Source: Methylococcaceae bacterium (GTDB lineage: Bacteria > Pseudomonadota > Gammaproteobacteria > Methylococcales > Methylomonadaceae). From it: a DNA stretch of 39,033 bases. A program made the position numbers and the translations under genes. The notes under the pieces are model-generated. The model was not told where the DNA came from. It saw nothing but the letters and a program-made list of their open reading frames with translations, and made no database searches. The DNA lies in the NCBI GenBank assembly GCA_030627265.1, contig DAOUSK010000010.1, positions 1 to 39,033 on the forward strand, given 5' to 3'. This document shows, piece after piece, positions 19,296 through 27,999 of this stretch; positions within the stretch are counted from its first letter, which is position 1; the number at the start of each line of letters is the position of its first letter.

Positions 19296-20609
19296 ATGAA
19301 AAAAACTAGTCTATCATTATTACTTTTATTTTCCAGCTCTCTCTCTGCACAAAATTTATTAGAAACCTATGAGCTAGCATTACAGAATGATCCGGTATTA
19401 CGCCAATCATTAGCTAATAAAATGGCGATTTCTGAAAATAAAGAACAGAGCATTGGACGTTTAATGCCTAGCGTTAACTTAAATGCCTCAACGGGGCATA
19501 ATTGGTCAGATCAGGACTCTCTGTTTAATAGTCAATTTCCTGGTCAATCCAAGGGCAATAATTATTGGGATAACCAATTTTCTATTAATTTAGTGCAGCC
19601 TGTTTTCCATTGGGATATGTGGGTAGAGCTATCGCAATCAGAAAAGCAACTAGCACAAGCTGAAGCAAGCTATCTTGCAGAGCAACAAAATTTAATCCTT
19701 AAAACCACGGAAGCTTACTTTGCTGTGCTAGCCGCAAAAGATGATCTGAAATTTAGCCTATCCGAACAAAAAACGATTGCGAGACAACTAGAGCAAGCAC
19801 AACAACGTTTCCAAGTTGGTTTAATTGCAATTACTGATGTTTATGAAGCACAAGCCGGTTACGACCAAAGTCGGTCTGATGTCATTGCTGCTGAAAATAC
19901 GGTAGAAAACAGCAAGGAAGCTTTAAAAGAAATTATTGGCCATTATTCATCCGCACTAAGCCCCTTAGGTGAAACTCTACCGCTCCCCAAGCCAGACCCT
20001 AGTGACATTAACACTTGGAATACCCAAGCTTTAAACCAAAACCTACAAATCTTAGTCGCTAAACATGAGTCTGAAATTATTCAAGAAAATATCTCATTTC
20101 AACGCAGCGGCCATTACCCTAGCTTAGATATTGTTGGTCAGTTTGGCATGAATGATACGACCGGAAATCTTTGGAGCCAAGGGCATACAGAGAGCATTGG
20201 ACTACAACTCAATGTTCCTTTATTTGAAGGCGGACAAGTAACATCAAGAACCCGTCAAGCAGAATACCAATACACACAGTCAAAAGAACGTTTAATCTCC
20301 ACCCAAAGAGCGGTCACTAAAACAGTGAAAGATGCATACCGTGGTGTACTATCCAGCATTAGCCAAGTAGCCGCCTTACAATCAGCGGTTGTTTCAGGAA
20401 AAAGTGCTTTAGAAGCAACAGAAGCAGGTTTTGAAGTGGGCACAAGAACCATGGTTGATGTATTAACCGCCACTCGTAACTATACCAATGCTCAAAGCCG
20501 CTATGCAAAATCTCGTTACGCCTACATTATCAACAGTATCCGTTTAAAAAATGCAGCCAGCACTTTAAGTGTGATAGATATTGAATCGGTTAATCATTAT
20601 TTGAACTAA
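19296..20609 (+). CDS. tolC: TolC-family outer-membrane efflux channel
   Basis: A 437-residue outer-membrane protein with a signal peptide cut likely after SSLSA (residue 18), followed by QNLLETYELALQNDPVLR, the standard opening of TolC proteins. Two internally repeated OEP domains can be traced. The first has QAQQRFQVGLIAITDVYEAQAGYD (about residues 165-190); the second has the matching ATEAGFEVGTRTMVDVLTATRNY (about 372-395). These are the paired coiled-coil signatures of TolC rather than the CusC/OprM lipoprotein type. It is the first gene of a TolC-MFP-RND operon, with AGGA upstream of the ATG. It could also serve the minus-strand RND pump. Confidence 0.93.
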   Translation: MKKTSLSLLLLFSSSLSAQNLLETYELALQNDPVLRQSLANKMAISENKEQSIGRLMPSVNLNASTGHNWSDQDSLFNSQFPGQSKGNNYWDNQFSINLVQPVFHWDMWVELSQSEKQLAQAEASYLAEQQNLILKTTEAYFAVLAAKDDLKFSLSEQKTIARQLEQAQQRFQVGLIAITDVYEAQAGYDQSRSDVIAAENTVENSKEALKEIIGHYSSALSPLGETLPLPKPDPSDINTWNTQALNQNLQILVAKHESEIIQENISFQRSGHYPSLDIVGQFGMNDTTGNLWSQGHTESIGLQLNVPLFEGGQVTSRTRQAEYQYTQSKERLISTQRAVTKTVKDAYRGVLSSISQVAALQSAVVSGKSALEATEAGFEVGTRTMVDVLTATRNYTNAQSRYAKSRYAYIINSIRLKNAASTLSVIDIESVNHYLN

Positions 20610-20660
20610 ACATGATTACCTTTTTAATACACCAAATCCCAACCAATAGGTTAAAAAATA

Positions 20661-21725
20661 ATGCCACGAATTAAATTAATTTTACTCACCTCTATTCTTG
20701 CCCTTAGCGCATGTGCGGAGCAAACCGAAGAAGTTAAAACGATTAGATTAGTGCGTGCAATGCAAGTGGGTGATGCAAAAGTATTACAAGGACGTAAATT
20801 TCCTGGCAGAGCAAAAGCAGTCGATGAAATTAATTTAGCGTTTGATGTGCGCGGCAAATTAAACAAGAGGCCTGTAAAAGTTGGGGATAACATTAGTAAA
20901 GGTCAGTTAATTGCAAGCCTTGATCCACGAGATTTTATCAGTACAACAAAAGAAAAAAGAGCCGCATACCAAAATTCAAAAGCCAATTTTAACCGCGCAA
21001 AAGAGCTGATTAAAAAAAGTTTTATCTCTAAAGCAGAATATGACCGCTTTAATGCCGCGACTCGTATGGCAAGCGCAGAGCTCGATAAAGCAGTGAAAGC
21101 ACAATCGGATGCGATATTAAAAGCACCGTTCTCGGGTTATATTTCTGAGCTTTATGTAGAAAACTTTCAAGCCGTACAAGCTAAACAGCAGATTGCACGA
21201 TTAGTGAATATCGCTCAAATTGAAATGATTGTAAATATTCCTGAATCAATGATTTCTTTAGTACCTAGTGTAGAAAATATAAGCATTGTTTTTGATAGCT
21301 TTCCAAAGCATAAAATTTCTGCTCAAATTAAAGAAATTGCTAAAGAAGCATCAGCAAGCACACGCACTTACCCCGTTACACTTGTCATAGATCAACCAAA
21401 AGACATACAAATTCTTCCAGGAATGTCCGGCAATGCAACAGGGCAAGTCAAACAAAAATCATTAGATAAAACGACAGCAACAACAGCTATTCAAATTCCT
21501 GCATCAGCGACTTACTCCCCCAAAAATGATGGCAAATCTTATGTTTGGCTAATTAATAAAAAAACAAATATCGTACACCAGCAAGCAATTTCTTTAGGGG
21601 CAATATCTGCGGCTGGCGTTACTGTTTCTTCAGGGCTTAACCCTGGGGACTGGATAGCAACAGCAGGGGTTCATTATTTATATGAAGGCCAAGAAATAAA
21701 AATAATGCAAAAAAAGGGGCAATAA
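20661..21725 (+). CDS. RND efflux periplasmic adaptor lipoprotein
   Basis: A 354-residue adaptor: MPRIKLILLTSILALSAC with lipobox LSAC at residues 15-18. The barrel-sandwich halves are INLAFDVRGKLNKRPVKVGD (about 54-73) and KAPFSGYISELYVENFQAV (about 154-172). Between them is a short alpha-hairpin with FISKAEYDRFNAA. The C-terminal domain has LNPGDWIATAGVHYLYEGQ. The hairpin is shorter than in AcrA-type adaptors, which fits the VexH/AcrB-like branch of the next gene. It is 51 bases after tolC and three bases before the RND gene, so the three are one operon. Confidence 0.92.
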   Translation: MPRIKLILLTSILALSACAEQTEEVKTIRLVRAMQVGDAKVLQGRKFPGRAKAVDEINLAFDVRGKLNKRPVKVGDNISKGQLIASLDPRDFISTTKEKRAAYQNSKANFNRAKELIKKSFISKAEYDRFNAATRMASAELDKAVKAQSDAILKAPFSGYISELYVENFQAVQAKQQIARLVNIAQIEMIVNIPESMISLVPSVENISIVFDSFPKHKISAQIKEIAKEASASTRTYPVTLVIDQPKDIQILPGMSGNATGQVKQKSLDKTTATTAIQIPASATYSPKNDGKSYVWLINKKTNIVHQQAISLGAISAAGVTVSSGLNPGDWIATAGVHYLYEGQEIKIMQKKGQ

Positions 21726-21728
21726 ATT

Positions 21729-24700
21729 ATGAGTCTTACAGCCCTTGCTATTGAGAAAAAATCTGTCACCTATTTTGCTACCTTTTTAATTGTTATTGCT
21801 GGAATTATGAGCTTTTTCCAACTCGGTTGGTTAGAAGACCCAGAATTTACTGTAAAAACAGCGGCTATTACTACCGTTTACCCTGGTGCAAGCGCAAAAG
21901 AAGTCGAACTAGAAGTGACTGATCTGCTTGAACTGAAAATTCAGGAAATGGAGGAAATTAAAAATATTTATTCCGAATCTCGCCCCGGCTTATCCATTAT
22001 TAAAGTTGATATTAAAGATGCTGTTTGGTCGAATGAGCTGCCTCAAGTTTGGGATGTATTACGTAAAAAAATAGGCGATGTTCAATCTGAGCTGCCACCG
22101 GGTGCTGGTAAACCTGCTGTTGGTGATGATTTTGGCTATGTCTTTGGCTTTTTGCTTTCTGTTACAGGTGATGGTTTTACTTATGCCGAATTAGAGCACT
22201 ACGTTAAGCAACTACGAAAAGAACTCAGCTTGGTTGATGGTGTTGCCCGTGTTGATTTATGGGGCGCACAAGAAAAGCGTATTTATTTAGATAGCTCAGA
22301 AAACCAATTAACCAGCCTAGGATTAATGCCGAGTGACATACAAAAAACGTTACAACAGCAAAATAAAATTGTCGATGCAGGTTATATAGAAATTCAAAAT
22401 CAGCGTTTGCGCGTTTCACCGACAGGGGCATTTAACGACCCTCAAGATATAGGCGAATTAAATGTTACCGCCTCTCGCCTGAACAAAAAAGGGAAAAATG
22501 AAATACTACAATTAAAAGATGTAGTGTCTGTTCGCGAAGGCTATTTAACCCCCACTAAACAACTATTACGTTTTGATGGCAAAAATGCAATTTCTATTGC
22601 CTTAGCGCCTATCGGTGGTACTAATATTGTTACCGTTGGTGAGTCCATTGATAAACGCTTAGCCGAGTTACAATCAAGCCTGCCTGTTGGCATAGAAATT
22701 CATAAGATATCGTGGCAATCTGAATCAGTCGATGAGTCAATCAAAGTCTTTATGGTGAATTTACTAGAGGCTGTGATTATCGTCCTTATCGTACTTGCAG
22801 TAAGTATGGGACTGCGTGTCGGTGTCATTATTGGCTTTAGCGGCTTGGTTGTTGCAATCCTAGGAACTTTCATTGTTATGAAAATCGTTGGTATTGATTT
22901 ACAACGCGTTTCATTGGGCGCCTTAATTATTTCTATGGGAATGATGGTTGATAACGCTATCGTTGTTGTTGATGGCTTTGTGGTCAAACTCAAACAAGGT
23001 ATTGATAGAAAACAAGCCGCAATAGAAGCAGCGAGCACTCCTTCTTGGCCTTTATTAGGTGCAACCGTTATTGCTTGCATGGCTTTTTATCCTATTTACA
23101 CCTCAACAGCAAGTACCGGAGAGTACGCAGGCAGTTTATTTGTTGTGGTTTTCATTTCACTCATTTTTAGTTGGGTATTATCACAAACAGTCACCCCGTT
23201 AATGTGTATGGTGATGCTTCCTGACCCTGAGAAAACAGGCGAAGGAGATGCTTATAGTGGGAGCTTTTATCAGAAATTTCGTAATCTATTATCATTCTCT
23301 ATAAAATACAGAGTGCTATTTATGGGAGGGCTGGTTGCTTTACTCTTATTATCCGTCATTGGTTTCCGCTATGTTCCTGTACTATTTTTCCCAGAATCCT
23401 CTCGATTACAAATTATGGTCGACTACTGGGAGCCAGAAGGTAACCGAATCGAAGAAGTTTCTGACAATCTTTATAGTATCGAAGATAAATTACAGTCACT
23501 ATCCCAAGTAGAGAGTGTCAGTAGCTTTATCGGACAAGGGCCGCCACGCTTTTATTTACCTGTAAATCCAGAAAGCCCTCATGCCTCATATGCCCAACTG
23601 GTTGTTAATACCAAAACATTAGACGATGTTGATACGGTGATTGCAGAAATATCACCGTGGTTTAAAGAGAATTATCCCGATGCCTTTATCAGAGTACGAA
23701 AATACCCTGTCGGCAGCTTTGATGACTGGAAGTTTGAAGCTCGCTTTAGTGGACCTGCTGAAGCAGACCCTGAAATCCTACGTGATTTAGCGAGACAAGG
23801 CTTAGCCATCTTAGGGCAAAGTCCTTATACCTTAGAAGCCAGAAGTAATTGGCGGCAACGTATTAAGAAAATAGTCCCAGAATACGATCAAGCCCGAGGG
23901 CGTTGGAGTAATATTTCCCGAAGCGATGTCGCCAATTCATCAAAACGTGCATTTGATGGTATTACCGTTGGGCAATTTCGACAAAATGACGATCTAATCC
24001 CCATTATTTTACGTCACCAAGAAAAAGAAAGACAGGAAGCAGCCGCTAACTTTGAAATGCTGCAAGTCTTATCGCCTACTGCATTAGATGCTGTGCCATT
24101 AGCTCAAGTGACCAAATCCCTTACCGTAGAATGGGAAGACCCTATTATCTGGCGCTGGGATAGACGACGTGCTGTTACCGTGCAAGCCTCTCCAAAAATT
24201 GGTATTACCACGCCGACTTTAAGAGACAGTGTATTAGCAGAGTTTAATGGCATAAAACTGCCCCCCGGCTATAAGCTTGAGTGGGGTGGCGAATACGACA
24301 CCTCTACAGAGTCTCAAAATGGTTTAAAACCCGGTATGGTGCCAGCGTTAGTGATAATGGTATTCATTATCATCGTATTATTTAATGCTTACCGCCCTGC
24401 TCTCATTATTTTTCTGGTGATCCCTTTTGCACTCATTGGAATTACCTTTGGTTTATTAGGCACAGGCACTCCCTTTGGCTTTATGGCGGTACTAGGGGCA
24501 ATGAGTTTAGCCGGAATGATGATTAAAAATGCCATTGTCTTGCTCGACCAAGTCACTTTAAATCTTAAAGAAGGCATGCAGGCTTATGATGCGGTAGTTG
24601 AAGCAGCTGTTGCAAGGTTAAACCCTGTTATTAATGCTGCTGCGACCACTGTATTTGGAATGGCACCTTTATTACAGGATGACTTTTGGGTTTCGATGGC

Positions 24701-24800
24701 CGTTACGATTATGTTTGGGCTGGCTTTTGGTACCGTACTGACAATGGTTGTCGTGCCTGTACTCTATGCTATCTTTTATAAAATAGACGTAAAAAGCTAA
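21729..24800 (+). CDS. RND-family efflux permease
   Basis: A 1023-residue inner-membrane pump. It begins MSLTALAIEKKSVTYFATFLIVIAG, and the first loop has WLEDPEFTVKTAAITTVYPGASA. In helix 4 the proton-relay site reads MVDNAIVVVD, so Asp408 is kept but the following residue is Asn409 instead of the second Asp of AcrB; this is common in other RND branches. The helix-10 Lys is in MMIKNAIVLLD. Substrate cannot be read from sequence; the branch is distinct from the HAE1 pump at 12143. It is the last gene of the operon and is followed by a strong hairpin terminator. Confidence 0.93.
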   Translation: MSLTALAIEKKSVTYFATFLIVIAGIMSFFQLGWLEDPEFTVKTAAITTVYPGASAKEVELEVTDLLELKIQEMEEIKNIYSESRPGLSIIKVDIKDAVWSNELPQVWDVLRKKIGDVQSELPPGAGKPAVGDDFGYVFGFLLSVTGDGFTYAELEHYVKQLRKELSLVDGVARVDLWGAQEKRIYLDSSENQLTSLGLMPSDIQKTLQQQNKIVDAGYIEIQNQRLRVSPTGAFNDPQDIGELNVTASRLNKKGKNEILQLKDVVSVREGYLTPTKQLLRFDGKNAISIALAPIGGTNIVTVGESIDKRLAELQSSLPVGIEIHKISWQSESVDESIKVFMVNLLEAVIIVLIVLAVSMGLRVGVIIGFSGLVVAILGTFIVMKIVGIDLQRVSLGALIISMGMMVDNAIVVVDGFVVKLKQGIDRKQAAIEAASTPSWPLLGATVIACMAFYPIYTSTASTGEYAGSLFVVVFISLIFSWVLSQTVTPLMCMVMLPDPEKTGEGDAYSGSFYQKFRNLLSFSIKYRVLFMGGLVALLLLSVIGFRYVPVLFFPESSRLQIMVDYWEPEGNRIEEVSDNLYSIEDKLQSLSQVESVSSFIGQGPPRFYLPVNPESPHASYAQLVVNTKTLDDVDTVIAEISPWFKENYPDAFIRVRKYPVGSFDDWKFEARFSGPAEADPEILRDLARQGLAILGQSPYTLEARSNWRQRIKKIVPEYDQARGRWSNISRSDVANSSKRAFDGITVGQFRQNDDLIPIILRHQEKERQEAAANFEMLQVLSPTALDAVPLAQVTKSLTVEWEDPIIWRWDRRRAVTVQASPKIGITTPTLRDSVLAEFNGIKLPPGYKLEWGGEYDTSTESQNGLKPGMVPALVIMVFIIIVLFNAYRPALIIFLVIPFALIGITFGLLGTGTPFGFMAVLGAMSLAGMMIKNAIVLLDQVTLNLKEGMQAYDAVVEAAVARLNPVINAAATTVFGMAPLLQDDFWVSMAVTIMFGLAFGTVLTMVVVPVLYAIFYKIDVKS

Positions 24801-24810
24801 GGGCTACCTC

Positions 24811-24850
24811 AAAAATAAGGGCGGCCTATATAATGACTGCCCTTATTTTT
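24811..24850 (+). terminator. Rho-independent terminator of the efflux operon
   Basis: AAAAATAAGGGC (24811-24822) pairs perfectly with GCCCTTATTTTT (24839-24850), ending in a T run, ten bases after the RND stop. The A/T symmetry would also let it work on the minus strand. Confidence 0.85.
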
Positions 24851-24925
24851 AGGAGCGAGAGTTTAATAATACCCTCGCCCCTCAGCAGTGAAAAAGAATA
24901 CTTATCCCGGCTACACGGGACAGAA

Positions 24926-25034
24926 GTTGGATGGATAGAACGGAGCAGCTGTTTTTTAGCTGCGTAGTGAAACCCATCATCAATACGACGTGTAGTGTGA
25001 TGGGTTTCGCAAAAAGACGCTCTACCCATCCTAC
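24926..25034. repeat. Dispersed palindromic repeat, family B, copy 2
   Basis: A 109-bp copy in the same orientation as 17194-17302. The left end is degenerate (GTTGGATGGATAGAACG) and the right end intact (CTCTACCCATCCTAC). The inner arms are GTGAAACCCATCA and TGATGGGTTTC. It is bracketed by ACGGGACA (24915-24922) and its complement TGTCCCGT (25048-25055), and more widely by direct CTTATCCCG repeats (24901-24909, 25071-25079). It fills most of the 284-bp gap before the histidine kinase, which holds no gene. Confidence 0.85.
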
Positions 25035-25084
25035 ATTTTATATGTGTTGTCCCGTCTTAAAATGGTAGCTCTTATCCCGATAAA

Positions 25085-26965
25085 ATGAAAATAGTTAATG
25101 CCCTTAAAAAAACTCTCATTTTAAGCCTTATTGCTATCGCACCTTTATGCTCGAGTAATCTATGGGCAGAGGGTATGACCTCCCCTTCAAAGCGAGTTTT
25201 GGTGATCTTTATCTTTAAGCAGGGAATGCCTTGGCCCTATTATCTTGAAGAAAGTATGCGTACCGCTTTAAGTGCAGAGTTTGGCTCTTCGCTTGAGCTG
25301 AATGTTGAGTACGCGGATCAAACTCGATTTCCAGAAAAAACATATCGATCTAAAGCCATTGATCTGTATCACTATAAGTACAGTAAACAAAAAATGGATC
25401 TGGTTCTAGTGTTAGGGGCAGAGTCATTGGATTTAATGGTTGAATACGGTGGGTTATTATTTGATGATACGCCCGTCGTATTGATCACTTCTGATCAACA
25501 AAGTAAGGCTCGTGACTTATTGAAATCTAACATGGTATCAATGTTTTGGGGATTTGATTTTGCCAAGACAGGAGCGCTTATTCACGAGTTATTGCCGCAA
25601 ACTAAACATCTGTTTGTTATTTCAGGTGTCTCAATGATGGATCAAAATTTAAAGGCTCTGGCGGTTAAGGAGCTAGCTCAATTTGAGGAGCGCTACGCTA
25701 TACACTATCTTGATGATTATTCAAAGCAAGATCTGCTTTTGAAAGTCACACAACTGCCGGATGATTCTGCAATTTTCTTTATATCATTATTTCGTGATGT
25801 AAATGGGAAATCCTATGTTCCACGCGATGTAATGACTGAAGTTTCAGAAAAATCGAACGCCCCCTTATTTGGTATGGTTGATACTTATTTAGGGAATGGC
25901 ATTGTTGGAGGAGATTTGCTGAGTGCAAGCTATCAAGGGAAGAAATATGCCAAAGTGATTGAAAAAGTATTGCATGGAGAGCCCTTAGGTACTTTGAAAA
26001 ACATGAAAAATGGTAATCAGTTAATATTTGACTGGAGGCAGATCAAACGTTGGTCTATAGATGAAGATCATTTACCTGCTGGCAGTATAGTCCGTCACCG
26101 AAAGTTATCTACTTGGGAGGAACATCAATGGGAAATAGTCGGTGTTAGTTTGATTATATCTTTTCAGGCTTTTGCCCTGATTGGCTTATTGATACAGCAT
26201 AAAAGGCGTCGCAAGGCAGAAGAGGAATCCCAAAGGCTTAAAGATGAACGTGCACATATATCACGGGTACTAACGATGGGTGAAATTGCAGCATCTCTGG
26301 CTCACGAAATCAATCAGCCGCTGTCAGCAATTCGTAGTTATGCTCAGGCTGGGTTGCGTTTTCTTAACAATACGCCAGTACAAACTGATGAGGTTAGCAA
26401 GGTTTTAGAAGGGATTATTACTGGTAATAGACGTGCGGAAGAAGTTATACAGCGGATACGAATGGCTTTGAAAAAACAACCGGTTAAACGCACACGTCTT
26501 GATGTTAACGATATAATCAAAGAGGCATCAACACTTTTACAAAGTAAATTCCAAGAGCATAAGATTTCATTAAGACTGGAAATTGCTACTGGTTTGTTGC
26601 CTGTTTTTGGTGATCGTGTTCAGCTGCAACAGGTTCTGTTTAATTTGATTCTTAATGCAATTGACGCGATTACAGCCTCACTAGAAAGTAGCTCAGGTGA
26701 GGTAGTTGTACTGGCACTGACAGATAATAAATTGAAATCTGTCACAATTGCTGTACGAGACAACGGTATCGGTATTGATAAGCAACAAGGAGAAAGTATG
26801 TTTGAAGCATTTTATACGACTAAGCCCGAAGGAATGGGAATAGGCTTGTCTATTAGTCGTTCTATTATTGAAGATCACGGTGGTCAATTCTGGGTTACAA
26901 AAAATCCTGATAAAGGCGTTACATTTTCTTTTACTGTACCGATTTATAAAGGGAGTAACAAATGA
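25085..26965 (+). CDS. Sensor histidine kinase with ABC-substrate-binding-like periplasmic domain
   Basis: A 626-residue membrane kinase. A signal segment (about residues 8-29, ending NLWAEG) leads into a periplasmic region of about 300 residues. Its alternating strands (LVLVLGAESLDLMVEYG, TPVVLITSD, PLFGMVDTYLGNGIVGGDL) resemble the ABC_sub_bind/TtrS-like fold. One transmembrane helix (about 355-375) precedes a charged linker, then the HisKA box SLAHEINQPLSAIRSYAQ with the phosphorylated His at 407. The ATPase domain has NLILNAIDAI, DNGIGID and GMGIGLSISRSI. This H-box is of the FixL/DctB type. The ATG overlaps the response regulator start, so the pair is co-translated. The ligand is unknown. 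No ribosome site is evident. Confidence 0.92.
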   Translation: MKIVNALKKTLILSLIAIAPLCSSNLWAEGMTSPSKRVLVIFIFKQGMPWPYYLEESMRTALSAEFGSSLELNVEYADQTRFPEKTYRSKAIDLYHYKYSKQKMDLVLVLGAESLDLMVEYGGLLFDDTPVVLITSDQQSKARDLLKSNMVSMFWGFDFAKTGALIHELLPQTKHLFVISGVSMMDQNLKALAVKELAQFEERYAIHYLDDYSKQDLLLKVTQLPDDSAIFFISLFRDVNGKSYVPRDVMTEVSEKSNAPLFGMVDTYLGNGIVGGDLLSASYQGKKYAKVIEKVLHGEPLGTLKNMKNGNQLIFDWRQIKRWSIDEDHLPAGSIVRHRKLSTWEEHQWEIVGVSLIISFQAFALIGLLIQHKRRRKAEEESQRLKDERAHISRVLTMGEIAASLAHEINQPLSAIRSYAQAGLRFLNNTPVQTDEVSKVLEGIITGNRRAEEVIQRIRMALKKQPVKRTRLDVNDIIKEASTLLQSKFQEHKISLRLEIATGLLPVFGDRVQLQQVLFNLILNAIDAITASLESSSGEVVVLALTDNKLKSVTIAVRDNGIGIDKQQGESMFEAFYTTKPEGMGIGLSISRSIIEDHGGQFWVTKNPDKGVTFSFTVPIYKGSNK

Positions 26966-27603
26966 TGACTATCGAAGAGGTTGTATTTATTGTTGATGAT
27001 GATGAACTAATTCGCGATTCGTTAGCGCAACTGGTTAAATCTGTGGGGCTTCAAGTGAAGACATTTTCATCAGCGCAGAGTTTTTTGGAATCAGAATTGC
27101 CAGAACAGCCGAGCTGTCTGGTATTGGATATCCGTATGCCTGGAATGAGCGGACTTGACCTTCAGGATGAATTAGAAAAAAGAGATTTATCGATCCCTAT
27201 TATTTTTATTACCGGGCATGGTACTGTCCCGATGAGTGTTAGAGCAATGAAAGCGGGAGCTGTGGATTTTTTACAGAAGCCGTTTGAGGATCAGGATTTG
27301 CTTGATACTATTTACCAAGCTATAGAGCTGGGTAGGCATTCTAGGTTAGAACAAACTGAAAAAAAAGCGATTGAGCGACGCATTGCCTCTTTAACCGTGC
27401 GTGAACATGAAGTTCTTGTTCTTGTTGTGTCTGGTATGCTGAATAAGCAGGTCGCTTATGACCTTAATATGAGTGAAAATACGGTAAAAACACACCGAGC
27501 TCGCATTATGCACAAGATGACAGCTAAATCTTTAGCAGACCTAGTTCGAGCAATTGAAAAGACAGATATACAATTACCTTTACCGCACAATAATTTTAAA
27601 TAA
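26962..27603 (+). CDS. FixJ/NarL-type two-component response regulator
   Basis: A 213-residue regulator. The receiver domain has the acidic pocket VDDDE (residues 11-15), phospho-acceptor Asp56 in LDIRMPGMSGLD, Thr in FITGHGT (about 85) and Lys in LQKPFED (about 107). A LuxR-type helix-turn-helix follows (about 148-205): LTVREHEVLVLVVSG then VAYDLNMSENTVKTHRARIMHKM. This arrangement is that of FixJ/TtrR. The start overlaps the kinase stop by four bases (ATGA), with GGGAG before it. Targets are not evident; the next genes downstream are zwf and glycogen genes, while the efflux operon lies upstream. Confidence 0.93.
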   Translation: MMTIEEVVFIVDDDELIRDSLAQLVKSVGLQVKTFSSAQSFLESELPEQPSCLVLDIRMPGMSGLDLQDELEKRDLSIPIIFITGHGTVPMSVRAMKAGAVDFLQKPFEDQDLLDTIYQAIELGRHSRLEQTEKKAIERRIASLTVREHEVLVLVVSGMLNKQVAYDLNMSENTVKTHRARIMHKMTAKSLADLVRAIEKTDIQLPLPHNNFK

Positions 27604-27999
27604 ACTGACAAATATTCTTCTTATACTAATTCCAGTATCTCCTCAAAATCTATCCAGTCAAACGCGGGCACAAGCTTAATTGGGAATACAGATGTATATG
27701 ATAGATTCCTGCAAAGCATAGCGATGGACAAGCGATTAATAATTTGATTTAAACCTAATGATGGCTGTTAGTCAACTATGGTTTACTAACGAAAAATATC
27801 AATACCTGTATAGTCTTTTATTAGCTAGTGTAATGATTAAATCAAGTCATTAATCAATGGGATTTTTCGTGTCATTACATAATAATATTGCAATATACTT
27901 AAATAGCAATCAATCCTGAATGCAAGCGGCATAGTTTATTAATGAGTATTAAAACTTTAAGTGGAAATATTATGAAAATAAGGATGTTAGGTGGGCATT
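27604..27999. other. Gene-free interval before zwf
   Basis: Nearly 400 AT-rich bases without a supported gene. Direct near-repeats ATTAAATCAA and ATTAATCAA occur around 27837-27857 and could be a binding site. An 11-codon reading frame (27972-28007) overlaps the zwf start; see findings. I see no clear terminator for the regulator gene and no confident promoter. Confidence 0.4.

Noticed and set aside
22700-23080. A 126-residue Thr/Ile-rich minus-strand frame inside the RND gene
   Set aside because: It is the complement of transmembrane helices; low-complexity composition is expected from that.
24826-25029. A 67-residue minus-strand reading frame upstream of the histidine kinase
   Set aside because: It lies across the terminator and the family B palindrome; its sequence is explained by the repeat, and it has no family resemblance.
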